Positions 5,826 through 16,609 of a stretch of DNA of 53,006 bases are shown here, one piece after another (position 1 is the stretch's first letter; each line of letters starts with the position of its first letter). The notes below the pieces were generated by a model. The model was given only the letters and a program-made list of their open reading frames with translations, had not been told where the DNA came from and did no database searches. Location: NCBI GenBank assembly GCA_946478305.1, contig CAMLBO010000024.1, positions 1 to 53,006 of the forward strand. The letters run 5' to 3'. Both the position numbers and the translations under genes were made by a program. Source of the stretch: an uncultured Enterobacterales bacterium (GTDB taxonomy: Bacteria > Pseudomonadota > Gammaproteobacteria > Enterobacterales > Enterobacteriaceae).

Positions 5826-6296
5826 GCCTAATCAATGGGCAAGGACTCACGCAAAAGCGCAGTAATCGCTGTACCTTCGGTTACTGTTCAATCTTACGAC
5901 ACTTATCTCGTATTATCAGTCAGATGAATCCCTGAACAATGCTATTCTTAGGATAGACGTTTCTCCTGACGCCGTGTTGAGTTGGCGCGGTTTACTATAG
6001 CTTTCGCGATTGACGTCTACTTTAAGGCACATTTTTATGCAGATAGCACTGTTCCAGGCTGGCGCTAGGCTTGCTGCTGTGCCCGGAAAATGTATTGTAA
6101 AAACAGCGTGGATCAGTAAATTGCCCAAGGGTTAGCAGAGTAAGCGAATTCTTGCTGACTTGAATCAATTCAGCAATGCCGTTTTGTTATACTATTAGGA
6201 TCAAACGGCATTCGCCAACGAGTACCAGAAATATCCGGGCCAATAGGCATGCTCAAGAATTCTTAAGAAATTGCATCTACAAGTTCAGAGGTAGTC
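5826..6296. other. Leader region of pfkA; no gene seen
   Basis: This 470-bp stretch holds no convincing gene. fieF, which lies here in E. coli, is absent, and I see no fragment of it. The last 140 bp contain the Cra-like site (6159-6174), a TATACT -10 (6188-6193) and AGAGG before the pfkA ATG. The rest shows nothing I can name. Confidence 0.6.
6159..6174 (+). promoter_or_regulatory. Cra (FruR)-like operator of pfkA
   Basis: CTTGAATCAATTCAGC is, on the reverse strand, GCTGAATTGATTCAAG, close to the Cra consensus GCTGAAWCGNTTCA. It sits over the -35 region of a promoter whose -10 is TATACT (6188-6193). E. coli pfkA is repressed by Cra when fructose 1-phosphate or fructose bisphosphate is low, and the site position fits repression. 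Confidence 0.6.
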
Positions 6297-7283
6297 ATGA
6301 TTAAAAAAATCGGTGTACTGACAAGTGGTGGCGATGCCCCAGGCATGAATGCTGCTATTCGCGGTGTTGTACGCGCAGCTTTATCAGCAGAGTTGGAAGT
6401 TTTCGGTATTGAAGATGGCTACCTTGGCATGTATGAGAACCGCATGCGGAAACTGGATCGCTACAGCGTTTCCGACATGATCAACCGCGGCGGTACTTTC
6501 CTGGGTTCAGCACGTTTCCCGGAATTCCGTGACCCGGAAAAACGCAGAATCGCCCTGCAGAACATGAAAGACCGTGGTATTGATGGCCTGGTGGTTATCG
6601 GCGGTGACGGTTCTTATGCAGGTGCAGATCTGCTGACCAAAGAAGGTGGAATTAAATGTATCGGTTTGCCAGGTACCATCGATAATGATGTGGCCGGTAC
6701 TGACTACACCATCGGTTTCTTCACCGCCCTGGGTACCGTTGTTGAAGCCATTGACCGCTTACGTGATACCTCTTCTTCACACCAACGTATCTCAATCGTT
6801 GAAGTGATGGGCCGTTATTGCGGTGATTTGACCCTGGCCGCTGCCATTGCCGGTGGTTGCGAGTTTATCGCGATCCCTGAAGTTGAATTCAAACGTGATG
6901 ATCTGGTTGCTGAAATCAAAGCCGGTATTGCGAAGGGTAAAAAGCACGCCATCGTTGCCATCACTGAAAAGTTGGATGATATCGATGAGCTGGCGAAATA
7001 CATTGAGAAAGAAACCTGCCGCGAAACCCGTGGGACTGTTTTAGGCCACATCCAGCGTGGCGGCGCACCAGTAGCCTATGACCGTATTTTAGCTTCCCGT
7101 ATGGGCGCTTATGCTGTTGACCTGCTGTTGCAAGAAGATCGTGATTATTCTCAGGGCGGTTTCTGTGTGGGTGTTGAAAACGAGAAAATGGTGCATGAGT
7201 TAATCTCAGTTTGTATCTCCCCAGAGAATAAGAAAAGTAAATTCAAAGAAGACTGGTATGACACGGCGAAGAAATTGTTCTAA
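6297..7283 (+). CDS. pfkA: ATP-dependent 6-phosphofructokinase I
   Basis: Phosphorylates fructose 6-phosphate to fructose 1,6-bisphosphate with ATP, the committed step of glycolysis, as a cytosolic tetramer. Visible motifs are GGDAPGMN (11-18), GGDGS (102-106) for ATP, the catalytic PGTIDND (125-131), [17 protein letters not shown] (161-177) and GHIQRGG. At 328 residues it is slightly longer than the 320 of E. coli because of an extended C-terminus. AGAGG precedes the ATG. The gene is monocistronic, flanked by a Cra-like operator and a terminator. Confidence 0.98.
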   Translation: MIKKIGVLTSGGDAPGMNAAIRGVVRAALSAELEVFGIEDGYLGMYENRMRKLDRYSVSDMINRGGTFLGSARFPEFRDPEKRRIALQNMKDRGIDGLVVIGGDGSYAGADLLTKEGGIKCIGLPGTIDNDVAGTDYTIGFFTALGTVVEAIDRLRDTSSSHQRISIVEVMGRYCGDLTLAAAIAGGCEFIAIPEVEFKRDDLVAEIKAGIAKGKKHAIVAITEKLDDIDELAKYIEKETCRETRGTVLGHIQRGGAPVAYDRILASRMGAYAVDLLLQEDRDYSQGGFCVGVENEKMVHELISVCISPENKKSKFKEDWYDTAKKLF

Positions 7284-7306
7284 ACAGCTTGTCGCCTGAG
7301 CGAGAG

Positions 7307-7332
7307 AGCCTCCACAAGTGGGGGCTTTTTTT
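7307..7332 (+). terminator. Intrinsic terminator of pfkA
   Basis: AGCCTCCAC and GTGGGGGCT form a stem with loop AA, followed by seven T residues, 23 bases after the stop codon. Confidence 0.85.
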
Positions 7333-7468
7333 ATGCCTATTCTTCCTTTATTCCTGAATGGAATAGCAGAACACTTTTTAATCTTTAATTGTTTTATTCA
7401 TCTCTGGCAGGCTCTCCCTATCTGATTCGGTTAATCCAATCCATTGAACTAGTTCTGGGAGAAGTGCG

Positions 7469-8458
7469 ATGCATAAATGGGGTTTAGGTCTGGCATTACT
7501 GTTGGTGGCGACTGGCGCTATTGCGAAAGATATTCAGATTTTGAACGTATCTTATGATCCAACGCGTGAATTCTATGAGCAATACAACAAAGCATTCAGC
7601 AAATACTGGCAAGGTAAAACCGGCGATACGGTGACCGTTCGTCAGTCACACGGTGGCTCAGGTAAACAGGCAACGTCAGTGATCAACGGTATTGAAGCCG
7701 ATGTGGTAACACTGGCACTGGCCTACGATGTTGATGCTATTGCTGAACGTGGACGTATTGATAAAAACTGGATCAAACGCCTGCCGGATAACTCCGCACC
7801 TTATACCTCAACCATCGTTTTCCTGGTGAAAAAAGGTAATCCAAAACAAATCCATGACTGGAATGATTTAATCAAGCCGGGTGTGTCAATTATTACGCCG
7901 AACCCAAAAACCTCAGGCGGCGCACGCTGGAACTATCTGGCAGCATGGGGTTACGCCTTACATCACAACAATAATGACAAAGCCAAAGCACAGGATTTCG
8001 TTAAGGCCTTGTACAAAAACGTGGAAGTGCTGGACTCCGGCGCACGCGGCGCGACCAATACCTTCGTTGAACGCGGTATCGGCGATGTGCTGATTGCCTG
8101 GGAGAATGAAGCCCTGCTGGCAACAAAGGAAGTGGGTCAGAATAAATTTGAAATCGTCACGCCGAGTGAATCAATTTTGGCTGAGCCGACGGTTTCTGTG
8201 GTCGATAAAGTGGTTGATAAACGCGGCACCCGCGAAGTGGCCGATGCTTATCTGAAATACCTCTATTCTCCGGAAGGCCAGACCATTGCTGCGGAAAATT
8301 ATTACCGTCCGCGTGATGCTGCCGTCGAGAAGAAATTCGCAGCTGAATTCCCGCAGTTGAAACTGTTCACCATTGAGCAAGTGGCCGGTACCTGGGCCGA
8401 GGCGCAGAAGGATCACTTCTCTACCGGGGGAATCTTCGACCAGATCAGTAAGCGCTAA
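7469..8458 (+). CDS. sbp: Periplasmic sulfate-binding protein
   Basis: This is the periplasmic sulfate receptor of the CysUWA ABC transporter. The 329-residue precursor equals the E. coli length. A signal peptide occupies about residues 1-19 ([10 protein letters not shown] before KDIQ). The mature part shows [29 protein letters not shown] and [16 protein letters not shown], the sulfate-contacting loops of the Sbp/CysP family. GGGAGAA precedes the ATG. In E. coli the gene also lies beside pfkA, with cdh between it and tpiA; cdh is missing here. CysB control is expected from the family, but I could not assign a site. Confidence 0.96.
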   Translation: MHKWGLGLALLLVATGAIAKDIQILNVSYDPTREFYEQYNKAFSKYWQGKTGDTVTVRQSHGGSGKQATSVINGIEADVVTLALAYDVDAIAERGRIDKNWIKRLPDNSAPYTSTIVFLVKKGNPKQIHDWNDLIKPGVSIITPNPKTSGGARWNYLAAWGYALHHNNNDKAKAQDFVKALYKNVEVLDSGARGATNTFVERGIGDVLIAWENEALLATKEVGQNKFEIVTPSESILAEPTVSVVDKVVDKRGTREVADAYLKYLYSPEGQTIAAENYYRPRDAAVEKKFAAEFPQLKLFTIEQVAGTWAEAQKDHFSTGGIFDQISKR

Positions 8459-8531
8459 TGCCTGTCATACTTGAAGCGGTCTCTGTGTTGGAGGTGTTCA
8501 CTTATCAGAATCACTGACAAAATCAGCCAAT

Positions 8532-8567
8532 AAAAAACCCGGCTCTGTGAAGAGTCCGGTTTTTTTT
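8532..8567. terminator. Bidirectional terminator between sbp and tpiA
   Basis: A-rich and T-rich flanks surround an imperfect stem AACCCGGCTCT / AGAGTCCGGTT with GTGA loop. It serves both convergent genes. Confidence 0.8.
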
Positions 8568-8600
8568 ATGCTGACGCTAATCGCGGGTCAGAAAAGCGAA

Positions 8601-9368
8601 TTACGCTTTTTTCGCTTCTGCAGCTGCTTTCACGATAACCGCGAAGGCGTCTGCTTTCAGAGATGCACCGCCAACCAGTGCGCCGTCGATATCAGGCTGC
8701 GCAAACAGTTCGGCTGCATTTTTATCATTCACAGAACCGCCGTACTGGATGATCACTTGTTTAGCGATCTCAGCGTCTTGCTTGGCGATATGGTCACGGA
8801 TGAATTTGTGAACGGCCTGTGCCTGAGCTGGAGTGGCAGATTTACCGGTACCGATAGCCCACACTGGCTCATAAGCAACAACAGCGCCTTCGAATGCTTT
8901 CGCACCCAGAGTGTTCAGTACGGCGTCGAGTTGTTTGGCACAAACCGCTTCCGTTTTGCCCGCTTCGTTTTCTGCTTCAGTTTCACCGATGCACAGAACC
9001 GGAATCAGGCCTGCCGTTTTCAGTACACCAAATTTCTTGGCGATCAGCTCATCACTCTCTTTGTGATAAGTACGACGTTCTGAGTGACCGATGATGATGT
9101 ATTTCGCACCAATATCTTTCAGCATGTCGGCAGAAATTTCACCGGTGAATGCGCCAGACAGGTTGGCATCAACGTTCTGTGCGCCTAAAGCTATGCGGCT
9201 GCCAGACAGAGCGTGTTTCGCCTGTGACAGATAAACTTCTGGTGGTGCGATAGCAACGCCACAGCCTTCAACGGTGGTCAGTTCGGCGCGCAATGCAGCG
9301 ATCAGTTCGTTAACCATGTGGGTACTGCCGTTCAGTTTCCAGTTACCCATCACTAATGGATGTCGCAT
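8601..9368 (-). CDS. tpiA: Triose-phosphate isomerase
   Basis: Interconverts dihydroxyacetone phosphate and glyceraldehyde 3-phosphate. The 255-residue TIM barrel has Asn9 and Lys11 (GNWKLNG), His95 in IIIGHSERR, catalytic Glu167 in [12 protein letters not shown], and the phosphate loop QYGGSVN and GALVGGASL. Length equals E. coli TpiA. A strong GGAGGAAA ribosome site precedes the ATG. It connects PfkA products and glycerol catabolism (glpFKX further right) to lower glycolysis. Confidence 0.98.
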   Translation of the reverse strand: MRHPLVMGNWKLNGSTHMVNELIAALRAELTTVEGCGVAIAPPEVYLSQAKHALSGSRIALGAQNVDANLSGAFTGEISADMLKDIGAKYIIIGHSERRTYHKESDELIAKKFGVLKTAGLIPVLCIGETEAENEAGKTEAVCAKQLDAVLNTLGAKAFEGAVVAYEPVWAIGTGKSATPAQAQAVHKFIRDHIAKQDAEIAKQVIIQYGGSVNDKNAAELFAQPDIDGALVGGASLKADAFAVIVKAAAEAKKA

Positions 9369-9501
9369 GTTTTTTCCTCCAAAAGGGGACGCGAGTGTCG
9401 ATTAAAATTTCTGCCAAACAAGCAGATTACCTGCCCAACAGTATAGAGATAATTGAAGGTAAAGGCTTTGCTTTTTGTCATTAATTGCCGTCATACCGGC
9501 C

Positions 9502-10101
9502 TTATGAAAGCGCGAGTTTTACCGGTTCTACCGCGAAGGTCAGCCCTTTTTCACCGTTGTCGGAGATCACATAACGTATGGCTCCCAACTGCTGCTGATA
9601 AAATTGCTGCCCTTTGCCTTTCTCGATAAGCGAGGTCACTTTGGCCACACTTTGTTCCACTGACAGACTGGCATCGAATTCCCGCATCAGATTGGCCATA
9701 TAACGTATGGCCAGCGCACGGGCGGCTTTCTCTTCAGCCCCCTGAATTGGCAAGTAGGTGATTTGCAGCGTTTTTATTTTGCCCGTTCCCTTCTCAAGCG
9801 CCGTCGAGGCGTAGAGGTTCTCATTTATTTTGCTCGCCGCACGGGTCAGCATCTCATTAGGGGCGGTGTCACTGATGGCACGGAATTCGTTGATCTGCTG
9901 CGTCGGATTCGCGGCGTTGTATTTCTCGCGAAAATTCACCAAGGTCATTTCAAATGTTGGCGCGCCAGCCAGCAGATAAGGCGCTTTCGGCATCTCTTCA
10001 ACCGTCTGGTGGTCAGCGGGCTCAGCGGCGCAGGCTATGTTCAGACCTGAAAGCATCAGCAGCGCAGGCAGAGCCAGACGTATAAGCAATTTTGCGGTCA
10101 T
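9502..10101 (-). CDS. yiiQ: YiiQ-like exported protein (DUF1454)
   Basis: The function is unknown. From the ATG at 10101 the protein has 199 residues, the E. coli YiiQ length; the frame extends 20 codons upstream, but that extension lacks a ribosome site and would bury the signal peptide. Residues 1-25 (LLIRLALPALLMLSGLNIACA before AEPADH) form a Sec signal, so the mature protein should be periplasmic. The conserved order in E. coli is tpiA-yiiQ-yiiR, as here. It is transcribed toward tpiA, 133 bp away. Confidence 0.85.
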   Translation of the reverse strand: MTAKLLIRLALPALLMLSGLNIACAAEPADHQTVEEMPKAPYLLAGAPTFEMTLVNFREKYNAANPTQQINEFRAISDTAPNEMLTRAASKINENLYASTALEKGTGKIKTLQITYLPIQGAEEKAARALAIRYMANLMREFDASLSVEQSVAKVTSLIEKGKGQQFYQQQLGAIRYVISDNGEKGLTFAVEPVKLALS

Positions 10102-10264
10102 AACGTTGTTCTTTTGTGGAGACAATGGTCGATTAAAGCGGTGATCCGGGGTGAATGTCAAAAGGAGTACGTAAACATTGTCATCGCGTTGTCAGGCTGG
10201 GGTACACTTTGGCGCAGCTTTTTTGCCACTCAAATGATATGTCTCTTGATGGAATTAACCCCCG

Positions 10265-10684
10265 ATGACACTGCAACACGCCTTATTTTCGTTTAATGGC
10301 CGCATGGGCCGCCGTGATTTTTGGATCTGGATGGTCACCTGGCTGGTATTGATGGTGGCAGCCTTTACGTTTGCCGACCGTCAGTGGATTGAAGTCAAAA
10401 CAGCAGCATTTACCGTGGTGGTTTTACTCTGGCCGACGGCGGCTGTCATGGCGAAACGTCTGCACGACCGCAATCGGTCTGCCTTGTGGGCATTTCTGTT
10501 TATTCTGGCGTGGATGCTGGCGGCTGGCCATTGGGATATGATGCCGACCCTATGGCAGTGGGTCGTGGGGCGACTGATACCGATTATCTTATTTGTGCTT
10601 TTGATTATCGACTGCGGCTTATTCGCCGGTACGCCGGGCGCAAATCGTTTTGGCCCGGAGCCGGAAAATGTCAAACTGAAATAG
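10265..10684 (+). CDS. yiiR: YiiR-like inner-membrane protein (DUF805)
   Basis: This 139-residue protein begins MTLQHALFSFNGRMGRRDFWIW, the typical DUF805 opening (F-x-GR-x-x-RxxFW), and has about four hydrophobic segments with a basic loop AKRLHDRNRSALWAF, then a tail GTPGANRFGP, another family motif. The biochemical role is unknown. It is divergent from yiiQ and convergent with fpr, only 12 bases from the fpr stop. Confidence 0.88.
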   Translation: MTLQHALFSFNGRMGRRDFWIWMVTWLVLMVAAFTFADRQWIEVKTAAFTVVVLLWPTAAVMAKRLHDRNRSALWAFLFILAWMLAAGHWDMMPTLWQWVVGRLIPIILFVLLIIDCGLFAGTPGANRFGPEPENVKLK

Positions 10685-10696
10685 ATTGGCGACGCG

Positions 10697-11443
10697 TTAC
10701 CAGTAATGTTCGCTGGTCATATGCCCCGGTTTGCGTTTGAGATGCTTACGCATGCCGCGGCTGTCCTTGAGGACCTGCTGGGTATCGCGCACCATCTGCG
10801 GGTTACCGCACAGCATGATATGGCTATTGTCTGCATCCATTGTCAACCCGACGGCAGCTTCGAGCGAACCGTCTTCAATCAGCGCAGGTACACGCCCCGT
10901 CAGAGAGCCAGGTGTTTTTTCTCGGCTGACAACGGTCTGGATATGCAGTTTGCCGTTGTAACGTTGCTGTAGTTGCTGCATTAATGGCAGATAGCTAAGG
11001 TCCTGCGAGAAGCGTGCAGCATGGACCAGAACAATATTCTGGAATCTCTCCAGGCCAATCCCTTCCTGCAAAATCGACAAGTAAGGTCCGATGGCCGTAC
11101 CGGTCGCCAGCATCCACAGAGTGTCGCACTCGGGTACTTCGTCTATGACGAAGAAGCCTGCTGCCTCTTTGGTCACCTGAATTTCACTGCCAATCTGCAT
11201 TTCATGCAGACGTGGGCTGAGTTTGCCTTCCGGCACGGTCACCAGATAGAACTCCAGATTAGGGTCGCTCGGTGCATTGACGTAGGAATAGGCGCGCTGA
11301 ACTCGCTCTCCCTCAATCTCCATCGACAATTTGGCGAACTGTCCCGCTTTGAATGTATCGACCGGGGCGTTCACCGTGATGCTGAACAAACTGTCGGTCC
11401 AGTTTTCAATTTTGGTGACTTTACCGTTAACCCAATCCGCCAT
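10697..11443 (-). CDS. fpr: Ferredoxin/flavodoxin-NADP+ reductase
   Basis: This 248-residue cytosolic flavoenzyme passes electrons between NADPH and flavodoxin or ferredoxin, for example to activate radical enzymes and support methionine synthase. FAD contacts are RAYSYVNAPS; the NADP-binding part has LATGTAIGPYLSIL and the C-terminal half has MLCGNPQMV. The chain ends EHYW, the aromatic C-terminus that stacks on FAD in this family. Length equals E. coli Fpr. E. coli fpr is SoxRS-induced; I did not identify a clear SoxS site upstream. Confidence 0.97.
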   Translation of the reverse strand: MADWVNGKVTKIENWTDSLFSITVNAPVDTFKAGQFAKLSMEIEGERVQRAYSYVNAPSDPNLEFYLVTVPEGKLSPRLHEMQIGSEIQVTKEAAGFFVIDEVPECDTLWMLATGTAIGPYLSILQEGIGLERFQNIVLVHAARFSQDLSYLPLMQQLQQRYNGKLHIQTVVSREKTPGSLTGRVPALIEDGSLEAAVGLTMDADNSHIMLCGNPQMVRDTQQVLKDSRGMRKHLKRKPGHMTSEHYW

Positions 11444-11509
11444 AACAAAATGCTCCCGTTGCAGGTCTGTCCCGGGCGCAGAGATCTGCTGCCCGATTTA
11501 CCGCGCTGA

Positions 11510-11766
11510 TTTTATTTCACATTCTGCGAAACGATTATCGATTAAATGTTATCAGCCTGTTTTCCGCTGGTTAGATAGCCTCGCAGTCGTACAATTATCT
11601 TTACGAAAATGGCACTAAAGTCCGCCAGTGTTGTAAACACCATTTTCCGTCAGCCCCTCGCTTATTCACTCCAGTTTGTTAATTTATGCGCCCGACGGCT
11701 TAACGGCGCCAGCACTGGCTTATTATGCTGATATCTGGCAATCCGACTGACTAATCGAACTGAAAA
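11510..11766. other. Intergenic region between divergent fpr and emrD
   Basis: No gene is seen. It must hold the promoters of both divergent genes. There is no obvious stem-loop or operator that I can name. Confidence 0.4.
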
Positions 11767-12951
11767 ATGAAAAAACTGGAAAATATTCACCTGCTTGTGA
11801 TGTTAATTTTGCTGGTTGCGGTAGGACAGATGGCACAGACCATCTATGTGCCGAATATTGCGGATATGGCACAGAGTTTGTCGGTAAAACCGGGTGCTGT
11901 GCAGCGGGTGATGGCAGCCTACTTGATGGCTTATGGATCATCGCAGCTGTTTTATGGTCCATTGTCGGACAAGGTTGGACGCAAACCAGTGATCCTCACC
12001 GGCATGATGGTTTTCCTGGTGGGGGCGGCGGTAGCCATGCTGGCCCAAAGCCTGACCCTGTTAATCGTGGCAAGTGCAATACAGGGCATGGGTACCGGTG
12101 TTGCCGGCGTGATGGCACGTACCATGCCACGTGATTTATATAGCGGCGGTGCACTGCGCCAGGCTAACAGCTTGCTCAATATGGGCATACTGGTCAGCCC
12201 GTTAATTGCCCCGATGATTGGCGGTGCGCTGGCTGCCTGGTTGGGCTGGCGTGCCAGCTTTGGTTTCCTGTTGCTGCTTTGTGCGGGTGTGGCGTTTTCC
12301 ATGTACCGCTGGTTGCCGGAGACCCGACCTGTGAGTCAGGAACCGCGCGGAATGTTGAGCAGTCTGCGCCTGCTTCTGGCGGACGGTAACTTCAGTCGCT
12401 ATCTGGTGATGCTGGTCGGTGCACTGGCCGGTGTGGCGGTGTTTGAAGCCAGCTGCGGCGTCTTGATGGGGGGCGTGCTGGGGCTGAATGCGATGACTGT
12501 CAGCATTCTGTTTATCCTGCCCATTCCTGCCGCTTTCTTTGGTGCCTGGTATGCCGGGCGTTCGGAAAAAAGCTTCCAGCAATTAATGTGGCACTCGGTA
12601 TTCAGCTGCCTGCTGGCGGGCGTGCTGATGTGGATCCCCGGCTGGCTGGGTGTGATGAATATCTGGACGCTGATCGTTCCTGCGTCGTTGTTCTTCTTTG
12701 GCGCGGGAATGCTATTTCCGCTGGCGACCACCGGTGCAATGGAGCCTTTCCCGTATCTGGCGGGAGCGGCGGGTGCATTAGTGGGTGGCATGCAGAACGT
12801 CGGATCGGGCCTGATGGCATGGATGTCCGCTATGCTGCCACAAACCGGTCAGTTCAGTCTGGGCCTGCTGATGTTTGCGATGGCAATGCTGATATTGCTC
12901 TGCTGGTGGCCGATGGCCAATCGCCAGCAAGAGCAGGGGCATACGATTTAG
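11767..12951 (+). CDS. emrD: EmrD-like multidrug MFS transporter
   Basis: This is a 394-residue major facilitator protein with about twelve hydrophobic segments, the same length as E. coli EmrD. Motif A is visible as GPLSDKVGRKPVIL after helix 2, and the antiporter-type motif C region as MGILVSPLIAPMIGGALA. EmrD exports uncouplers and amphipathic drugs by proton antiport. The ATG is preceded by an A-rich leader. The neighbour order fpr-emrD differs from E. coli, where emrD lies elsewhere, so the ortholog name rests on sequence resemblance. Confidence 0.8.
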   Translation: MKKLENIHLLVMLILLVAVGQMAQTIYVPNIADMAQSLSVKPGAVQRVMAAYLMAYGSSQLFYGPLSDKVGRKPVILTGMMVFLVGAAVAMLAQSLTLLIVASAIQGMGTGVAGVMARTMPRDLYSGGALRQANSLLNMGILVSPLIAPMIGGALAAWLGWRASFGFLLLLCAGVAFSMYRWLPETRPVSQEPRGMLSSLRLLLADGNFSRYLVMLVGALAGVAVFEASCGVLMGGVLGLNAMTVSILFILPIPAAFFGAWYAGRSEKSFQQLMWHSVFSCLLAGVLMWIPGWLGVMNIWTLIVPASLFFFGAGMLFPLATTGAMEPFPYLAGAAGALVGGMQNVGSGLMAWMSAMLPQTGQFSLGLLMFAMAMLILLCWWPMANRQQEQGHTI

Positions 12952-12969
12952 CCCTGAGCTTAGCGCATA

Positions 12970-13002
12970 AAAAAAGCAGAGCCGCCATGGCTCTGCTTTT
13001 TG
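12970..13002. terminator. Bidirectional terminator between emrD and glpX
   Basis: AAAAGCAGAGCC (12972-12983) and GGCTCTGCTTTT (12989-13000) form a 12-bp perfect stem with a five-base loop, with A and T runs on either side. Confidence 0.88.
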
Positions 13003-13018
13003 GCTTTCTGCATCGTTG

Positions 13019-14029
13019 TCAGATGATAAATTCGTGCAGGGCGGCGTCTTTACGGTCGAGATAGTGCGTCGAACGTATACGGCGGATGGTACGGGATTTA
13101 CCGCGGATCAACAGCGTTTCGGTGGTCGCCATATTACCCTGACGGCTGATACCTTCCAGCAAGTCGCCTTTGGTGATACCGGTAGCGGAGAAAATCACGT
13201 TATCGTTGCGCGCCATATCGTCGAGCTGCAAAACTTTACCGGCTTCGATACCCATCGCTTTACAGCGCACCAGCTCCTCTTCGCCCATGCGGCGGTTCTC
13301 CGGTGTATCACCTTTCACATGGTGCCGGGCCAGCAGACGTCCCTGCATATCGCCGTCGAGTGCGCGGATCACTGCGGCGGAAATTACCCCTTCCGGTGCG
13401 CCGCCGATGCCGTATAATACATCGACTTCACTGTCTGGCATGCAGGTCAATATGGTCGCGGCGACGTCACCGTCGGGGAAGGCGAATACCCGCACGCCAG
13501 ATTGCAGCATTGCGCGGATGGCGTCGTCATGACGCGGTTTTGCCAGGACAGCAACCGTCAGTTCACTGAGTGGTTTATTTAGCGCCTTAGCAATGTTGGT
13601 CAGATTTTCTGCCAGCGGCAGATCCAAATTAATTGCCCCTTTAGCACCGGGACCGACGGCAATTTTTTCCATGTACATGTCGGGTGCATTGAGGAAGGAA
13701 CCTTTATCGCCCACGGCCAGCACGGCCAGCGCGTTGGACTGCCCCATAGCGGTCATACGGGTACCTTCAATAGGGTCCACGGCGATATCAACGGCATCGC
13801 CGTTACCGGTCCCGACTTTTTCACCGATATACAGCATGGGCGCTTCATCAATCTCGCCTTCACCAATCACGATCTGGCCGTCGATATCGACCTTATTCAG
13901 CATGATGCGCATCGCCTGTACGGCAGCGTTATCGGCGAGGTTCTTGTCGCCGCGACCCAGCCATTTATAACCGGCCAGTGCAGCAGCTTCGGTCACGCGG
14001 GAAAACTCGATAGCTAATTCACGTTTCAT
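13019..14029 (-). CDS. glpX: Class II fructose-1,6-bisphosphatase
   Basis: Hydrolyses fructose 1,6-bisphosphate to fructose 6-phosphate in gluconeogenesis, needed when glycerol is the carbon source. The protein starts MKRELAIEFSRVTEAAALAGY; an upstream in-frame extension of 44 codons is not conserved. From the ATG at 14029 it is 336 residues, as in E. coli. Metal and substrate motifs are GEGEIDEAPML, DPIEGTRMTAMG, GPGAKGAINL and GIGGAPEGVISAA. It is the third gene of glpFKX, separated from glpK by a hairpin that may reduce its expression. Confidence 0.96.
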   Translation of the reverse strand: MKRELAIEFSRVTEAAALAGYKWLGRGDKNLADNAAVQAMRIMLNKVDIDGQIVIGEGEIDEAPMLYIGEKVGTGNGDAVDIAVDPIEGTRMTAMGQSNALAVLAVGDKGSFLNAPDMYMEKIAVGPGAKGAINLDLPLAENLTNIAKALNKPLSELTVAVLAKPRHDDAIRAMLQSGVRVFAFPDGDVAATILTCMPDSEVDVLYGIGGAPEGVISAAVIRALDGDMQGRLLARHHVKGDTPENRRMGEEELVRCKAMGIEAGKVLQLDDMARNDNVIFSATGITKGDLLEGISRQGNMATTETLLIRGKSRTIRRIRSTHYLDRKDAALHEFII

Positions 14030-14117
14030 GGATAAATCCGTTTGCAGAAAAGAAGGGAGGAGGTGCATGTTCATCTCTGGCGCTGATTTTAGCACAGGGG
14101 TTTGTGGCCGGGCTCCC

Positions 14118-14146
14118 ATAAAAAAACTCCCCATAAAGGAGAGTTT
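14118..14146 (-). terminator. Terminator-like hairpin between glpK and glpX
   Basis: Read on the minus strand, AAACTCTCC and GGGGAGTTT pair around a short loop and are followed by a T run. It lies inside the glpFKX operon, so it is probably a partial terminator that sets a lower level of GlpX. Confidence 0.7.
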
Positions 14147-14192
14147 ACAATGTGGTGCCATTTGTCAGACGTGATGTCCAATATTCAGAACA

Positions 14193-15752
<1,560 letters not shown>

Positions 15753-15760
15753 TTAGCCGA

Positions 15761-16609
15761 TCAGGCTTTGCGTTGTTTTGCTGGCTGCTGGAGAGCTTCT
15801 TCTTCTGCTTCATGAATTTCATAAGGCAGGTGGCGACCAATCAGCGCTTTGTAGCAGAAGGCACCGAGCGATGCGCCAATCAGTGGGCCAAAAATCGGCA
15901 CCAGGAAGTAAGGGATGTCGCGTGCACCGGTGAAAGCAACTTTGCCCCAGCCAGCGAAGTAAGCGAATATTTTAGGACCGAAGTCACGTGCAGGGTTAAG
16001 GGCGAAGCCGGTCAGTGGACCCATTGACGCACCGATAACCGCGATCAGAATACCGATCAGCAACGGTGCCAGTGGGCCACGCGGAATACCGTTACCGTCA
16101 TCGGTCAGGCCAAGGATCAGCGCCATGAGAATCGCTGTGATCACAGTTTCAACGATGAACGCCTGTAATACGCTGATATGTGGGTTTGGATAGGTAGAGA
16201 AGATACCGGCAAGATCCAGACTTTCGACACTGCCGCGCACCATGTTGTGACTTTGCTCGAAATCGAAGAACAGGTTGTAGTACAAACCGTAAACCAGTGC
16301 GGCGGCGCAGAAGGCACCGGCTACCTGCGCGATGATGTAAGGCAGAACTTTGCGTCCTTCAAAGTTTGCAAACAGACAAAGCGCGACGGTTACCGCTGGA
16401 TTAAGATGAGCGCCGGAAATGGCTGCGGTCAGGTAAATGGCCATAGCCACACCAAAGCCCCAGACGATACTGATTTCCCACTGGCCAAAGGATGCTCCGG
16501 CAAGTTTCAGCGCAGCCACACAGCCTGCACCAAAAAAGATGATAAGCCCGGTACCCAGAAACTCAGCGATGCACTGACCTTTTAATGTGGAACTCATGGT
16601 TTGGCTCAT
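15761..16609 (-). CDS. glpF: Glycerol facilitator (aquaglyceroporin)
   Basis: This 282-residue six-helix channel lets glycerol diffuse into the cell. The two pore motifs are HLNPAVTVAL after helix 2 and LNPARDFGPK after helix 5, with GRDIPYF and the conserved FDFEQSHNMVRGS loop. The start is ATG at 16609 with AGGA seven bases upstream. It is first in the glpFKX operon, behind a GlpR-like operator. Confidence 0.98.
   Translation of the reverse strand: MSQTMSSTLKGQCIAEFLGTGLIIFFGAGCVAALKLAGASFGQWEISIVWGFGVAMAIYLTAAISGAHLNPAVTVALCLFANFEGRKVLPYIIAQVAGAFCAAALVYGLYYNLFFDFEQSHNMVRGSVESLDLAGIFSTYPNPHISVLQAFIVETVITAILMALILGLTDDGNGIPRGPLAPLLIGILIAVIGASMGPLTGFALNPARDFGPKIFAYFAGWGKVAFTGARDIPYFLVPIFGPLIGASLGAFCYKALIGRHLPYEIHEAEEEALQQPAKQRKA

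Noticed and set aside
5704-5865. Open frame MIHDVVNVW... crossing the attR arm sites and CpxQ terminator
   Set aside because: No ribosome site; the frame is explained by attachment-site and sRNA sequence, and its codons run through a terminator hairpin.
8547-9083. Long plus-strand frame opposite tpiA
   Set aside because: Antisense of a clear tpiA; the reading frame begins inside the shared terminator.
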